A DNA stretch of 64,000 bases from CBINFS01 sp966250015 (GCA_966250015.1 CBINFS010000020.1:1-64000), one strand, 5' to 3'; shown: positions 8,396-18,207, counted from the stretch's first letter. Program-made: numbers and translations. Notes: generated by a model from the letters alone, not told the origin.

Positions 8396-11080
8396 ATGTT
8401 AATGCAACCCGCTTTTGCCTACTACGACGACTTGCGCGTCACCGTGTACCAGGACGACGCCATGTTCTGGAAGTTCTACGTCATTCCGGACTACGTCTCG
8501 ATACGGCGCGACGTGAACGGCAACCCCGTCTTTCTGCTGATCAAGTATGCGTTCAGCGACGAGGATCGCGAGGAGAACCCCGAGCTGGGGCGCGGCGGAG
8601 GCTACATGGCCTTCGACGTCGAAATGTCGGTCCGCGAGGAAGACCGTGCGGTGCTAGTCGAACGCTTGCAGGAATACGTCGACGACCAGTGGAACCAGCT
8701 CAAAACGATAGCCGAAAACCACAACCAGAACATCCAGGGTTATCGGATCACCAACTGGGCCTCTTACAAGGGCAAAACCAATTCGGCTACCCTTTCCGTA
8801 GACGACGTCCGGCTCGGTCTGCATCCCGACGCACCTGAGGCCCCTCCCGGAGACCGCCCCCCAATGGTCATCCTCTCGATGCCGACCTGGACCGAGGGCA
8901 GCTTCGAAGTCTCTGCGCCTCAGTCCGAAGCGCTCATCAGCCACCGGGTAACCTCAGGGCAGGTCTCCCTCGTCGGCAACAATACCGCCGCCGTCAGCGC
9001 GGACCTGACGGAGGCCGGTGCGACCTTCATGCAGCGGACGCTCGTCGAAACCGACGGCTCGGGAGCCACCGACACCACCCCCATTCAGGTGACCTATCAC
9101 CTCAAGTTCTGGGCGCGCGTCCCTCCCATCAAGCTCCGCATCGAGGCTGACTCACGTAGCCTCTATCAGGCCATCAAGCAGATCGACCATGACTACGAAG
9201 GGCACGACTGTAGCGAGGACGAGATGACCCACTACGAGTCGTACCTCCAGGCCGCCTACGAGGCCAACCTCATCAACGTCCACTTCGACACCGGCCACTA
9301 TTCGTTCAGCGACGACTTCATCCAGGAAGTGCGCCAGATGGCCATGTCCCTCGTGATGGACATGATCCGCGACCGCTTCTTCAAACCCAAAGAAGAAGCC
9401 CCCGAAGAAGACGACGGCACGTCCGACTTCATCAACCAGGGGAAGGACATCTACTACGTCAAAATCGAGCAGGAGGTCGACTTCAGCTCCATCCAGTACC
9501 AGGAGACGATCAGCAGCGTCGTCGAGTGGCCGGTCCACCCGCAGGGCACGCTTCAGGCCTTCCTGTCGGGGCTCTCCCCGCAGGAAATGCGGAAGTACGT
9601 CCGGGAGGTTAACCTGGACGACGACTTCTTCAAGACCCTGGACCTGAAGGTCACCGCCTTCGCCGACTGGGAGAACGAACCCATCGATTTCATCGAGGTG
9701 CAGCTCCTCTACAGCGGCCGCAACGAAAACAACCAGCTAGAAGAAAAAACTGAATCCTTCACACTGACGAAGGACGCCCCCACCGGCGCGTGGGACCCGA
9801 GCCTCATCGGCGCGAAACGCGAGTACGAGTACCGTTACCGCGTCGGCTTCACCGGCAGGGGACCCGGTGAGTGGACGCGTTGGGAGAAAAGCAAGGCGCC
9901 CCATCTCAACATCTCCGTCGCCGACCCCGGCAAGGTCAGCGTCATGGTGGTTCCCGGCAGTATCAACTTCGACGACGTCGTCGATCAGGTGCAGGTCGAG
10001 CTCACCTATTCCGATACCGGCGACGAAGTGGGCGAAGAAGCCGCCATATTCGTCATCAATGACGCTTCCGGAAGCCAGACCTTCGAGCGATACATCTTCA
10101 CCGAGTGGGACCAGCCGGTTCGGTACAAGTCGCGTTTCTTCCTCAAGGACGGACAGCAGTTCGAAACGGACGTGGCGGAGACGCTGAGCCGGCAGCTGCT
10201 CATCAACGCACCGCTGTTCGACACGCTCGACGTGCGGATGGTCCCCACCGGGATGTGGGACAACGTCATCCAGTCGGTCATCAGCCTCCGGTACGAAGAT
10301 CCGGTCAACAACTACCACGCCGACACGGCCTACAGCATCAAGAAGCCCGACGAGTTCAAGACGTGGGAGGTCGTCCTCCGCGATCCCTCACGTCGCACCT
10401 TTGAGTACAAGATCCTGACCTCGTTCAGCGACGGCTCGTTCAATGAGACCGACTGGATACCGGCCGACGGCGACCAGGCCGTCCGAATTGCCGTCCAGGT
10501 CGTGCCCAGGCTCAACGTCGAGCTGCTCCCCACCCTGCTCGACTTCACCGTCACACCCGTGGTGCAGGTGACGCTCCGTTACGACGATGACGAGGCGGAC
10601 ATCCACGAGGTGGAAACCGTCAACTTCGTGTCGAATACCGCCCAGGGTTGGACCATCGAGATCGCCGACAAGAATAAGGTCACGTACTCCTACGAGATCA
10701 CCTATCACCTCGCGGACGGCACCCAGGTGACCGTCCCACGCGTGACGACCGACGTCAACTCGATCATCGTCCCGAGGCTCAACGTGCCCGACATCAAGGT
10801 GACCGCCATCCCGAAGATGGTCAACTTCACCGATACCCCCGTCGTCGAGCTGAACGTCAACTACCAGGACGCGGCGAACAACATCACCTTCACCGACACG
10901 CTCGTTTTCGTCGACAGCAACGAGCAGGTGTTCCACATTTCGGTGAAGGAGGACTCACCCAGGCAGTACGCGGTGTCGGTCTCGTATCACCTCGCCGACG
11001 GCACGCTGGTCGAGCGCGAGCCAGAATTGCTCGATAAGCCTCGCATCATCATTCCGCGGTACGTACCGAATACGCCCTAA
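8396..11080 (+). CDS. Paralog-family protein with five tandem Ig-like repeats, closest relative of the preceding gene
   Basis: The product has 894 residues. An AGGAGA ribosome site lies 5 bases before the ATG at 8396, giving MLMQPAFAYYDDLRVTVYQDD. The head continues MFWKFYVIPDYVSIRRDVNGNPVFLLIKYAFSD, nearly the same wording as its neighbour. Middle landmarks are VTYHLKFWARVPPIKLRIEA, SVVEWPVHPQGTLQAF and VNLDDDFFKTLDLK (about residue 410). Five Ig-like repeats of 90-97 residues follow, for example EYEYRYRVGF, VRYKSRFFLKDG, VTYSYEITYHLADG and YAVSVSYHLADG. There is no signal peptide or cysteine pair suggesting export. The whole-length match to the previous gene marks a tandem duplication. Function is not known. 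Confidence 0.8.
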   Translation: MLMQPAFAYYDDLRVTVYQDDAMFWKFYVIPDYVSIRRDVNGNPVFLLIKYAFSDEDREENPELGRGGGYMAFDVEMSVREEDRAVLVERLQEYVDDQWNQLKTIAENHNQNIQGYRITNWASYKGKTNSATLSVDDVRLGLHPDAPEAPPGDRPPMVILSMPTWTEGSFEVSAPQSEALISHRVTSGQVSLVGNNTAAVSADLTEAGATFMQRTLVETDGSGATDTTPIQVTYHLKFWARVPPIKLRIEADSRSLYQAIKQIDHDYEGHDCSEDEMTHYESYLQAAYEANLINVHFDTGHYSFSDDFIQEVRQMAMSLVMDMIRDRFFKPKEEAPEEDDGTSDFINQGKDIYYVKIEQEVDFSSIQYQETISSVVEWPVHPQGTLQAFLSGLSPQEMRKYVREVNLDDDFFKTLDLKVTAFADWENEPIDFIEVQLLYSGRNENNQLEEKTESFTLTKDAPTGAWDPSLIGAKREYEYRYRVGFTGRGPGEWTRWEKSKAPHLNISVADPGKVSVMVVPGSINFDDVVDQVQVELTYSDTGDEVGEEAAIFVINDASGSQTFERYIFTEWDQPVRYKSRFFLKDGQQFETDVAETLSRQLLINAPLFDTLDVRMVPTGMWDNVIQSVISLRYEDPVNNYHADTAYSIKKPDEFKTWEVVLRDPSRRTFEYKILTSFSDGSFNETDWIPADGDQAVRIAVQVVPRLNVELLPTLLDFTVTPVVQVTLRYDDDEADIHEVETVNFVSNTAQGWTIEIADKNKVTYSYEITYHLADGTQVTVPRVTTDVNSIIVPRLNVPDIKVTAIPKMVNFTDTPVVELNVNYQDAANNITFTDTLVFVDSNEQVFHISVKEDSPRQYAVSVSYHLADGTLVEREPELLDKPRIIIPRYVPNTP

Positions 11081-11094
11081 CCCGAGGAGCCGAC

Positions 11095-13416
11095 ATGCTA
11101 TACCTGCATCCACCGTTCTACGAGTTCGATGGGGTCCAGATTTTCAGCGACTTCCACGATCCGGCGCAGTTCTACTATCTGCCGGCGGCGCCTCATCTGG
11201 CTACCGACGAGCAGAACCGTCCCACGATCCGCTTCATCGCCTTCAGGCAAAACCTGGACGAGGTGGAGGAGGGTGAGGACGACGTCGTCGGCGTGCTCGT
11301 CTTCGATACCAGCCTGGCCTGGCCCGAAGAAAAGCTCCAAAGCGTACGTCGTAAGCTGCGCCAGGAGCTGAACCTGGAGGTCGAGCCTCGCCTCGTGCCG
11401 CTGCCTTATCGCGACGGCACCGTCCAGCTCACGTTCCTCGACCGCCAGACCGAGCTGCCCGCCACCGATGAGGACGACGACGGCGAGCCCACCACCACGG
11501 TCGAGACCAGGGAGAAGTGGGTGACCTTCCTGGAAAGCAGCGGCGTTCCCTCTCTCTACGGGGAAAACCGCGCCATCTTCAGCGCGATGCTCAACAAAAA
11601 GGCCACCCAGCTCCTGCTCGGCTCGTTCGAAGGCTTCATGCCGGCCGGGGTCGTCTACAACCTGACGTACGTCGGCATGCAACGGGCCTTTAGGGTGGAG
11701 GTACAGGCGGATTGGGAGAAGATCTACCACCACCTGAACGAAAGCTGGAACGTCGACCTGGTCTTCGTCAACGTCAACACCTCCCAGATCCTCGACGAGC
11801 TCGAAGAGAACCAGCTCATCAAGATCACCTCGGAGGTGAACGCCATCGATGACCCGACGATCGTCGACGAAGAGCGCGACGTCCGCGCCGAGCTGCAGAA
11901 GTTCCTTCTCGACACCTTTTTCGAGCCCATCACCAACCCGGAGCAGCAGGACGTCGATACGGACATCTTCGAAGGCCTCTCGACGGCTCGATCGATCGTG
12001 AACATGGTCCACCACTGGCCGTCGGTCGGGTATCGAAGGGTCGAGCTGGATGCCTCCCGCCTGAAGACACTCGACGTCAACTACACCGTCAACCAGGCTG
12101 TCGAACGCCGCATCGCCCCCCAGGCCCACCTGAGCCTGTTCTTCGAGGATTTCGACGTCACGCCCGAAGACGTGATCACCATCGTCGACGGTGAGGACGA
12201 GTTCTGGCAAACGATCGAGTTCGACCTGTCCGTCAACGCCAACTTCGAGGGGCACGGCATCGACAGCGTCACCATGGACGTCTGTTACGGGGCCTCTGCG
12301 GAAGACGGGGATCCCGACGAGACCTTCGACGAGTTCTGGTCCTTCCTCTTCGATAGCACGGTCGATCGCCAGAAGCGTCGTGCGTGGTACGACCCTGAGG
12401 TCGGCCACCACGTGATGTACCGGTACAGCGTCCACTTCAAGCCGGATACGCTCCCTTCCCCCTCGCACGAGCTGAAGAGCGGCTGGCGCGAGCACGACGG
12501 ACACCTGCTCGTCGTATCGCCCGCGGAGCTCTACCAGGCTCGGACGATCAACATTGCCGTAGGGCCCGGCTTCCCGTTCGACTTCTTCCCCCAGGTCGTC
12601 GTGCGGTCGCGGTACGTCGATCACGATAGTGGGTGGACTCACGAAAATACCGCCATTCTGACCCAGGAGAATCCGTCGTCCTCCTTCGGTTTCCGCGTGC
12701 CGGCCGGGGCAACGCGCCTCCTGCAGTACCAGGTAACCTACCTGGGGGCGAGCGGCGAAAACATCGAGCCGGCGCCCGACGAATGGGCCGTCACGACGGG
12801 CGACACGCTGATCGTTACCAATCCACTCGACGAGCTGGTCGTCAACCTCGCCATTGGAGGCGACCGCAGCAAAATAGCGGACCTGATCGTCGACCTGAAG
12901 TATGAGGACCCGGAAAACGGAATCATCGAGAGCAAGTCGTTCTTCATCAACCAGACCAACATGATGGAACGACACTCCTGGAAGATTCCGCGACGGAACC
13001 CCAACCTGAACCGGTTCAAGTACAACCAGACGCTCATTACCGTCGACGGCAACGTCTCTTTCACTGGCTGGCAGGAAACCGAAACACCTACGCTGATCGT
13101 CGGCGAGGTCTTCGCCATGGTCATGGAGGTCCATCCTGAATTCGTCGGCCCGCCGCTGGCCGAGAACGACGCCGAGCGGATTCGCCTCCGCCTGATGTAC
13201 GACGACGAGGCCAACGATCATCACCTGGAAAAGGAGATGATCTTCGCGGGGCCGGGCAAAGGTGAGACGTGGCGGCTTCAGCTTAAAGACGCCAACGCAC
13301 GCGACTACCGGTACGAGATCGAGTACGTCATGGAGAGCGGGTTCAACCGGATGGTCGGCCCCATCGCCTCGCGTGACAACTTCCTGATCCTGACCACGAT
13401 ACCCCCTGAGGAATGA
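11095..13416 (+). CDS. Paralog-family protein with head and four Ig-like repeats
   Basis: The product has 773 residues. A CGAGGAG ribosome site precedes the ATG at 11095, 14 bases after the previous stop. The head reads MLYLHPPFYEFDGVQIFSDF and then FYYLPAAPHLATDEQNRP, the clearest form of the FYYLP signature. The middle contains PSLYGENRAIFSAMLNKKAT and VVYNLTYVGMQRAF, close to the gene at 18232 (PSLFGDNRATFSIGL, VIYKLEFLGMRPAF). VDGEDEFWQTIEFDL stands where the others have NLDDDFF. Four Ig-like repeats follow. There is no signal peptide. The stop overlaps the next start by 4 bases, so the three genes from here are translationally coupled. Confidence 0.8.
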   Translation: MLYLHPPFYEFDGVQIFSDFHDPAQFYYLPAAPHLATDEQNRPTIRFIAFRQNLDEVEEGEDDVVGVLVFDTSLAWPEEKLQSVRRKLRQELNLEVEPRLVPLPYRDGTVQLTFLDRQTELPATDEDDDGEPTTTVETREKWVTFLESSGVPSLYGENRAIFSAMLNKKATQLLLGSFEGFMPAGVVYNLTYVGMQRAFRVEVQADWEKIYHHLNESWNVDLVFVNVNTSQILDELEENQLIKITSEVNAIDDPTIVDEERDVRAELQKFLLDTFFEPITNPEQQDVDTDIFEGLSTARSIVNMVHHWPSVGYRRVELDASRLKTLDVNYTVNQAVERRIAPQAHLSLFFEDFDVTPEDVITIVDGEDEFWQTIEFDLSVNANFEGHGIDSVTMDVCYGASAEDGDPDETFDEFWSFLFDSTVDRQKRRAWYDPEVGHHVMYRYSVHFKPDTLPSPSHELKSGWREHDGHLLVVSPAELYQARTINIAVGPGFPFDFFPQVVVRSRYVDHDSGWTHENTAILTQENPSSSFGFRVPAGATRLLQYQVTYLGASGENIEPAPDEWAVTTGDTLIVTNPLDELVVNLAIGGDRSKIADLIVDLKYEDPENGIIESKSFFINQTNMMERHSWKIPRRNPNLNRFKYNQTLITVDGNVSFTGWQETETPTLIVGEVFAMVMEVHPEFVGPPLAENDAERIRLRLMYDDEANDHHLEKEMIFAGPGKGETWRLQLKDANARDYRYEIEYVMESGFNRMVGPIASRDNFLILTTIPPEE

Positions 13417-14306
13417 TGGCGATGGACGTGTTGGTCGAAACCGATCTACAGGACCTGGTATTTCGTACCGCCCTCGTAGTAGGCATGGGTGCGCAGGCGC
13501 GGCCGATTGCCGCCGAAGCCGTCTCCGGCTCGTCCGACATCCCCGAATACGGACAGGGCAAAACGTGTATCGACGCCGGCGGCCAGCTGCTTTTATCGCT
13601 CCACAGCGCCTGTCCGGGTGAGCTCGGAATCATCCGCCGTATATCCGCACAGGGGGAAGGCATCCAGCATTGGCTACGGTCGCATTACCGCCGAACACCG
13701 GACGGTTTCGAAGCCGACCGGTGGCACAGCGCCATCCTGACCGGCGAAAGCGCCGCCGGGTTCGATTACGTGGTCCGGTGCGTCCGCGATTCCGGGGAGG
13801 AAGCCCGATTCCGGCACGTACAGGCAAGGTTGGGACGGTTTGGCCGCCTGCGCTTTGCGATGAAGCCCGTCACCCCTGGCAGGCTCCCTGCATGGATCGG
13901 ATGGCAGCTCGATCGATACGTCTCTCCCGCAACCGCGCTCGACGCCATAGGGGAGGGTACGGTGTGGCCCGAGGCTCGCTCGAGGATGGAAGCCTTCCTG
14001 GGTATGAGGCTCACCGATCGCAGCCGCCCGTGGAGCATCGCCGTCGAATTCGGCACGGGGGAGCGGACCGTGCGGGTGGGCAGCACGATCTGGTCCCGCC
14101 AGCCGGAAGACCGCGCCAAACGGCGCCGGTTCGTCGAACAGATCGAGGCAATTGGCGGCGACGGCGAGGGCTTCGAAGCCCTCTACCGGTTGCTGCTCCC
14201 TGACGTCCCGGGACCGCTTACCCGTGTCGGCCGCGCCCTCGAGATCGAGTTTCGCGACGGCCGGTTCGTCGGAGTCTCGGCCCTATTACGCGCAGACGTG
14301 CCATGA
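13413..14306 (+). CDS. Hypothetical protein inside the paralog array
   Basis: I do not recognise this 297-residue protein. It overlaps both neighbours by 4 bases (ATGA), a strong sign of coupled translation and joint function. It has no signal peptide or transmembrane segment and is arginine-rich in the middle. Several ATGs lie near the start (positions 1, 2 and 4); the first gives the overlap. It contains two possible repeats of a beta-rich motif: the segment around FGRLRFAMKPVTPGRLPAWIGWQLDRYVSPATALDAIGE-type sequence, and the end RVGRALEIEFRDGRFVGVSAL. No catalytic motif is visible. It does not carry the family head, so it is a separate component, perhaps an accessory or chaperone; that is inference from position only. 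Confidence 0.7.
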   Translation: MMAMDVLVETDLQDLVFRTALVVGMGAQARPIAAEAVSGSSDIPEYGQGKTCIDAGGQLLLSLHSACPGELGIIRRISAQGEGIQHWLRSHYRRTPDGFEADRWHSAILTGESAAGFDYVVRCVRDSGEEARFRHVQARLGRFGRLRFAMKPVTPGRLPAWIGWQLDRYVSPATALDAIGEGTVWPEARSRMEAFLGMRLTDRSRPWSIAVEFGTGERTVRVGSTIWSRQPEDRAKRRRFVEQIEAIGGDGEGFEALYRLLLPDVPGPLTRVGRALEIEFRDGRFVGVSALLRADVP

Positions 14307-14680
14307 AGGGATGGTCCCGTATCGCACTCGTCGGACTGCTCGTGCTGCTCTACGCCTGCACCAGTCCGAGTACATCTACACGACAAAACGAAGAGGAGGC
14401 GCCCGTGAACGAGATCAATTCCAAGCTGAGCTCCCAGGCAAGGATGATGCTGGACGAGCTGCCCGAGGACAGTAACCCGACGGTCGGCGCCCTGGTGGAG
14501 GTCAATCGCCCCGTGGGCAGCGCCGAACGCGAAACGCTTGCCGACATCGGCGCCGTCGTCCAGTCCACGACCGGCCGGGTCGTCACCATCCAGGTCCCGA
14601 TCCGAAGCCTCCATCAGGTCGCCGCCCTCGACTTCGTGACGTACGTCGAGGTGTCGACACCCATGAGCCCGGAAGAGTGA
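14303..14680 (+). CDS. Small lipoprotein homologous to the propeptide-like N-terminal domain of the adjacent subtilase
   Basis: The product has 125 residues. MKGWSRIALVGLLVLLYAC is a short lipoprotein signal, with Cys19 as the likely lipid-bearing residue. A short polar linker follows. Residues ~58-120 (PTVGALVEVNRPVG, VVQSTTGRVVTIQVPIRS, VAALDFVTYVEVSTPM) align with residues ~38-95 of the next gene product (PTISVLIEHTG, VQVSSSTGTIVTGRIPIS, LEALDTVVYVEASRLM). Stand-alone subtilase propeptides can inhibit or chaperone the enzyme (MEROPS I9-type behaviour); that role here is inference. It overlaps the upstream gene by 4 bases, and the protease starts 20 bases downstream. The lipid anchor would place it in the envelope, while the protease has no evident signal peptide. 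Confidence 0.75.
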   Translation: MKGWSRIALVGLLVLLYACTSPSTSTRQNEEEAPVNEINSKLSSQARMMLDELPEDSNPTVGALVEVNRPVGSAERETLADIGAVVQSTTGRVVTIQVPIRSLHQVAALDFVTYVEVSTPMSPEE

Positions 14681-14700
14681 TCACGTGAAGAGGAAGCATC

Positions 14701-17700
14701 ATGAGCAAACTTGACCCAGAACTCCACCTGGTCCGCGCAGCGAATCAGAATGACCTGTCTACCATCGAAGAGTCCGGTGCGCTCGGCGTTCACACGACCG
14801 GTGTGCCGGAGCCGACGATTTCGGTGCTGATCGAGCACACTGGCACGGCCGAGCAATTGGCCGGCGCCGGCGTCCAGGTTTCTTCGTCAACGGGAACCAT
14901 CGTCACCGGCCGGATCCCCATCAGCCGCCTCGACGACCTCGAGGCGCTCGACACGGTTGTCTACGTCGAGGCCAGCCGGCTCATGCACCAGGACCTCAAC
15001 GTCGCCGTGCCGGAAGTCAATGCGGACGACGTCCACAACCTTCCCGCCACGGGCAATCCCCCGACCCGCTGGCGTGGCCGGGGTGTGATCGTCGGGATCG
15101 TCGACTCGGGCATCGATTACACCCATCCCGCCTTCCGCGACGCCGCCGGCAACTCGCGCATTCTGCGGATTTGGGACCAGAACCTCGTACCCACGGGCGC
15201 CGAAAGGTCACCGGACGGCTTTACCTACGGCGTCGAGTACACCCAGGCCGACATCAACGCCGCGCTCGCTACCGCAACCCCGGCTACCCTCGTTCGCACC
15301 CGGGATTATTCAACAAATAGCGGCCACGGCACGCACGTCGCCGGTATTGCCGCCGGAAATGGACGTCCGGCCGGCACGTTCGTCGGAGCCGCACCGGAAG
15401 CCGACCTCGTAATTGTCGCCAGCAGGGCAACCGCAGCTCCTCCCGGCATGGGCGGGTCGGCCGAGACGCTCGACGCCATCAATTACATCTTCACCGTTGC
15501 CCGCACGTTGGGACAGCCCGCCGTGGTCAACATAAGCCAGGGCGACAACCTGAACGCCCACGACGGGACCTCCCTGCTCGAAAAAGGCATCGATGAGCTG
15601 CTGGGTGAGCCCGGGCGCGCCGTGGTGAAATCTGCGGGGAACACAGCCGTCGGCAACATCCATGCGACGGGCGTCGTCCCGGCGGGAGGAAGCCTGAGGG
15701 TTCAGTTCAACGTGCCCGCCGCCGACGTCGCCACCGATTTTATGGAAATATGGTACTCCGGTCGTGACCGGTTCGACGTCCGGATAACCGATCCCGCCGG
15801 CAATACCGTCGGACCTGTCTCACCCGCAAATCCCGCCGCAGTCGGCGACTTCGTTATGCCCGGCGGCAACAGGGTGCGGATCGAGTCCGAGCTTCAACAC
15901 CCGCGGAACAACGACAACCGCATATTCATCAGCCTGCTCCGGGGTACGGCTGCCAACATTCTTCCGGGGAACTGGGCGTTCACCCTTGCGGGCACGACGG
16001 TGGTCGACGGCGGCCGATTCCACGCCTGGATCCAGCGCTCGACCGAGGTGCTGCCGCAGTTCAACGGTCCCGAAGCATCCATCGCCAACACGGTTTCCAT
16101 CCCGGGGACGTCTCGAGAGGTGATTGTGGTGGGGAGCTACGTGATTACCGCGGGGAGCAGCGCCCCCGTTGGCGCCATCGCCGCATCCTCGGGCCGCGGA
16201 CCCACGCGCGACGGGCGTTTCAAACCGGACATCGCCGCTCCGGGCGAATCTGTCATGTCGGCGAGGGCAAGCACTGCAACCTCCGGGGCGGGTCTGTATC
16301 ACTCGTTAGCAGGAACGAGTATGGCTACACCTCTCGTCACGGGGACGGTCGCCCTTATTTTACAGCGGTATCCCCGGCTGACCAACGCCCAGATTCGCCA
16401 GGGCCTCATCGCGACGGCGCGCACCGACGCCCAAACCGGCTCCGAACCGAACATCCCCAACCACAACTTCGGTTACGGCAAGCTCGATACCCTCCGCGCC
16501 TTCAACCACACCTACACCGCTCCACGCCCGCGTAACTGGGTACGGATTCGGCCTATGCTCTACAACTGGACGCTGGCTGATACTCCGCCGATCTTCGACG
16601 TCAATGCCGACGAAAACGGGAGCGTCGTGATCGAGCTGGCCTGGGATCCTCAGGCCCTTTTGAGTCCGGCCACCTATCCGAATCCGCTGCGATACTACAG
16701 CTCCGACCAGGAGTTCAACCACAACGTCGCCAAAGCCGCCGGAGGCACGCTCGCCGTCCACGTTCCGGCTCAAACCATCACCCTGAGCGAGGGCCGCGCC
16801 TCGTGGACCATGCCCCAGGCGCTCTGGGACGGCTACCGGGAGGAAGCGCTCAAGTCACTCGCCACCCCGCCCGCAAGCACCTTCTCCCGCCGCCTCTACT
16901 ACCGGGTACGGTATACCGCCACGGGCGCCAGCTCTGCCCTCGTCTGGCCGCCCGACGCTTCCATACAGAACAACCCCAGCGCACCCAGCATGGGCATCAT
17001 AGCGCTGAGATCGGCCCCCTCAACGCAGGTCGTACCGGACCAGGCCGCCGTCGATGCGATGGGCGGTATACCGGACATCGCACCCAGAGCCTGGAGCGAC
17101 CTGCTCATGTTTGTCTGGCGCAACTTGCCTGAGACCAGCGCCGACCGCCAGTCGCTCGTCAACATTTTCAGCCACAGCCAATTCACCAACCACATCGAAA
17201 CCGAAATACGGGCAAAAATCCTCCGGCTCTGGTTATTTGGCGGGCGCATTCGCCAGCGCATTCCCGACCTGCTCTCCGAGAAGTTCCGCAACAAGTTCGG
17301 CCTCGAGATGACAGTGTTCAAACAGAAAGATCTGCGGAATGAGGGGATGCTGGTCGATCACCTGCTGACCATGACGCGGATGGAAACCCATCCTGACATG
17401 TCCGGCATCCTCACGAACGAGCAGCTCATCGACGACGTGCTCTCTGAAATCGCTGACCCCAACGGCCAGCCCGTCTTCGGCACCCTGGGCAACGTCTCGG
17501 CTACCGGGTTGAACACCTTCGCCATCCTCCAGAACGCGGCCGAATACGTGCGGCTGCTCAAGGGCCTCATGAGCCCCGGGGGCAACGTGAAGATGGCCAA
17601 CGGCGACAAGCTCGAGATCCCGGAAGGCATCTACCGGCTACAGTCCGAGCCGCCGCCTGCCAATCCGGCCTTCATTGCACGGCGATACTCCGAGCTTGCC

Positions 17701-18207
17701 CTGCTCTCGGCGGTGCTGAAGTATGCACTGAAAAACGATTACCCCAACTACGACCCGTCGGCTGCGGTTTACGACCCGAACGGCGTCGGCCAGGCGTTCT
17801 TCTCGGCCGTTCGCAGGGGCCTTACGGAAGCCCAGATGACGAAGGCGCTCTCCGCCCTGACGGGGCGCAACGTGAAGGCGAGCGGACGCGGGCCCTCACC
17901 CGCCGTTCGCGACGCTTTCCGCGATACGCTCACCAGCTCTACGCGGCCGCTGTTGCTTTCCCTGTGGTGGAATGCCGCACCGGGCTCCACGCCCGGCGTC
18001 GGCGGCCACGCCGTGGTGGCCCTACGCGAGGACGCCGGACGCATCTTCTTCCGAAACCCGCTCTACTCCGGTACGAACCCGCCGCCAACGGCGGTGCCGA
18101 ATACGACCATCACCAATCCACCACGGCGACACGAAGATCCCACCGAAGCCCTCGAATCGATCGGCGACTCCGACCTCGGGCAGTGGATCCTCTGCTTCCA
18201 TAGTTAA
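14701..18207 (+). CDS. Subtilisin-like serine protease (S8) with a large C-terminal extension ending in a C39-like domain
   Basis: The product has 1168 residues. GAGGAAG precedes the ATG at 14701. Residues ~38-95 are a propeptide-like domain. The catalytic set is complete: Asp135 (GIVDSGIDYTHP), His209 (SGHGTHVAG), oxyanion Asn314 (SAGN) and Ser540 (AGTSMATP). A beta-rich insert lies between Asn314 and Ser540 (~residues 325-450), as in Csp-type subtilases. After residue 600 come a beta domain, a helical stretch and a C-terminal segment with RYSELALLSAVLKYAL, LTEAQMTKALSALTG and GGHAVVALREDAGRIFFRNP. This follows the layout of a C39-like papain fold, but a Ser seems to stand where the Cys should be. 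No signal peptide is visible. Its place in the array suggests it processes the family proteins; that is inference. Confidence 0.9.
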   Translation: MSKLDPELHLVRAANQNDLSTIEESGALGVHTTGVPEPTISVLIEHTGTAEQLAGAGVQVSSSTGTIVTGRIPISRLDDLEALDTVVYVEASRLMHQDLNVAVPEVNADDVHNLPATGNPPTRWRGRGVIVGIVDSGIDYTHPAFRDAAGNSRILRIWDQNLVPTGAERSPDGFTYGVEYTQADINAALATATPATLVRTRDYSTNSGHGTHVAGIAAGNGRPAGTFVGAAPEADLVIVASRATAAPPGMGGSAETLDAINYIFTVARTLGQPAVVNISQGDNLNAHDGTSLLEKGIDELLGEPGRAVVKSAGNTAVGNIHATGVVPAGGSLRVQFNVPAADVATDFMEIWYSGRDRFDVRITDPAGNTVGPVSPANPAAVGDFVMPGGNRVRIESELQHPRNNDNRIFISLLRGTAANILPGNWAFTLAGTTVVDGGRFHAWIQRSTEVLPQFNGPEASIANTVSIPGTSREVIVVGSYVITAGSSAPVGAIAASSGRGPTRDGRFKPDIAAPGESVMSARASTATSGAGLYHSLAGTSMATPLVTGTVALILQRYPRLTNAQIRQGLIATARTDAQTGSEPNIPNHNFGYGKLDTLRAFNHTYTAPRPRNWVRIRPMLYNWTLADTPPIFDVNADENGSVVIELAWDPQALLSPATYPNPLRYYSSDQEFNHNVAKAAGGTLAVHVPAQTITLSEGRASWTMPQALWDGYREEALKSLATPPASTFSRRLYYRVRYTATGASSALVWPPDASIQNNPSAPSMGIIALRSAPSTQVVPDQAAVDAMGGIPDIAPRAWSDLLMFVWRNLPETSADRQSLVNIFSHSQFTNHIETEIRAKILRLWLFGGRIRQRIPDLLSEKFRNKFGLEMTVFKQKDLRNEGMLVDHLLTMTRMETHPDMSGILTNEQLIDDVLSEIADPNGQPVFGTLGNVSATGLNTFAILQNAAEYVRLLKGLMSPGGNVKMANGDKLEIPEGIYRLQSEPPPANPAFIARRYSELALLSAVLKYALKNDYPNYDPSAAVYDPNGVGQAFFSAVRRGLTEAQMTKALSALTGRNVKASGRGPSPAVRDAFRDTLTSSTRPLLLSLWWNAAPGSTPGVGGHAVVALREDAGRIFFRNPLYSGTNPPPTAVPNTTITNPPRRHEDPTEALESIGDSDLGQWILCFHS

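Noticed and set aside
1004..13224. Long antisense open frames, for example 1004-2608 and 11098-13224 on the minus strand
   Set aside because: They mirror real genes in a high-GC genome, have arginine/valine/aspartate-biased shadow composition, lack ribosome sites and lie opposite frames with clear family motifs.
14303..14700. Small lipoprotein as a frameshifted 5' end of the protease gene
   Set aside because: It has its own lipoprotein signal, a normal stop and a 20-base gap, and the protease contains its own copy of the domain.
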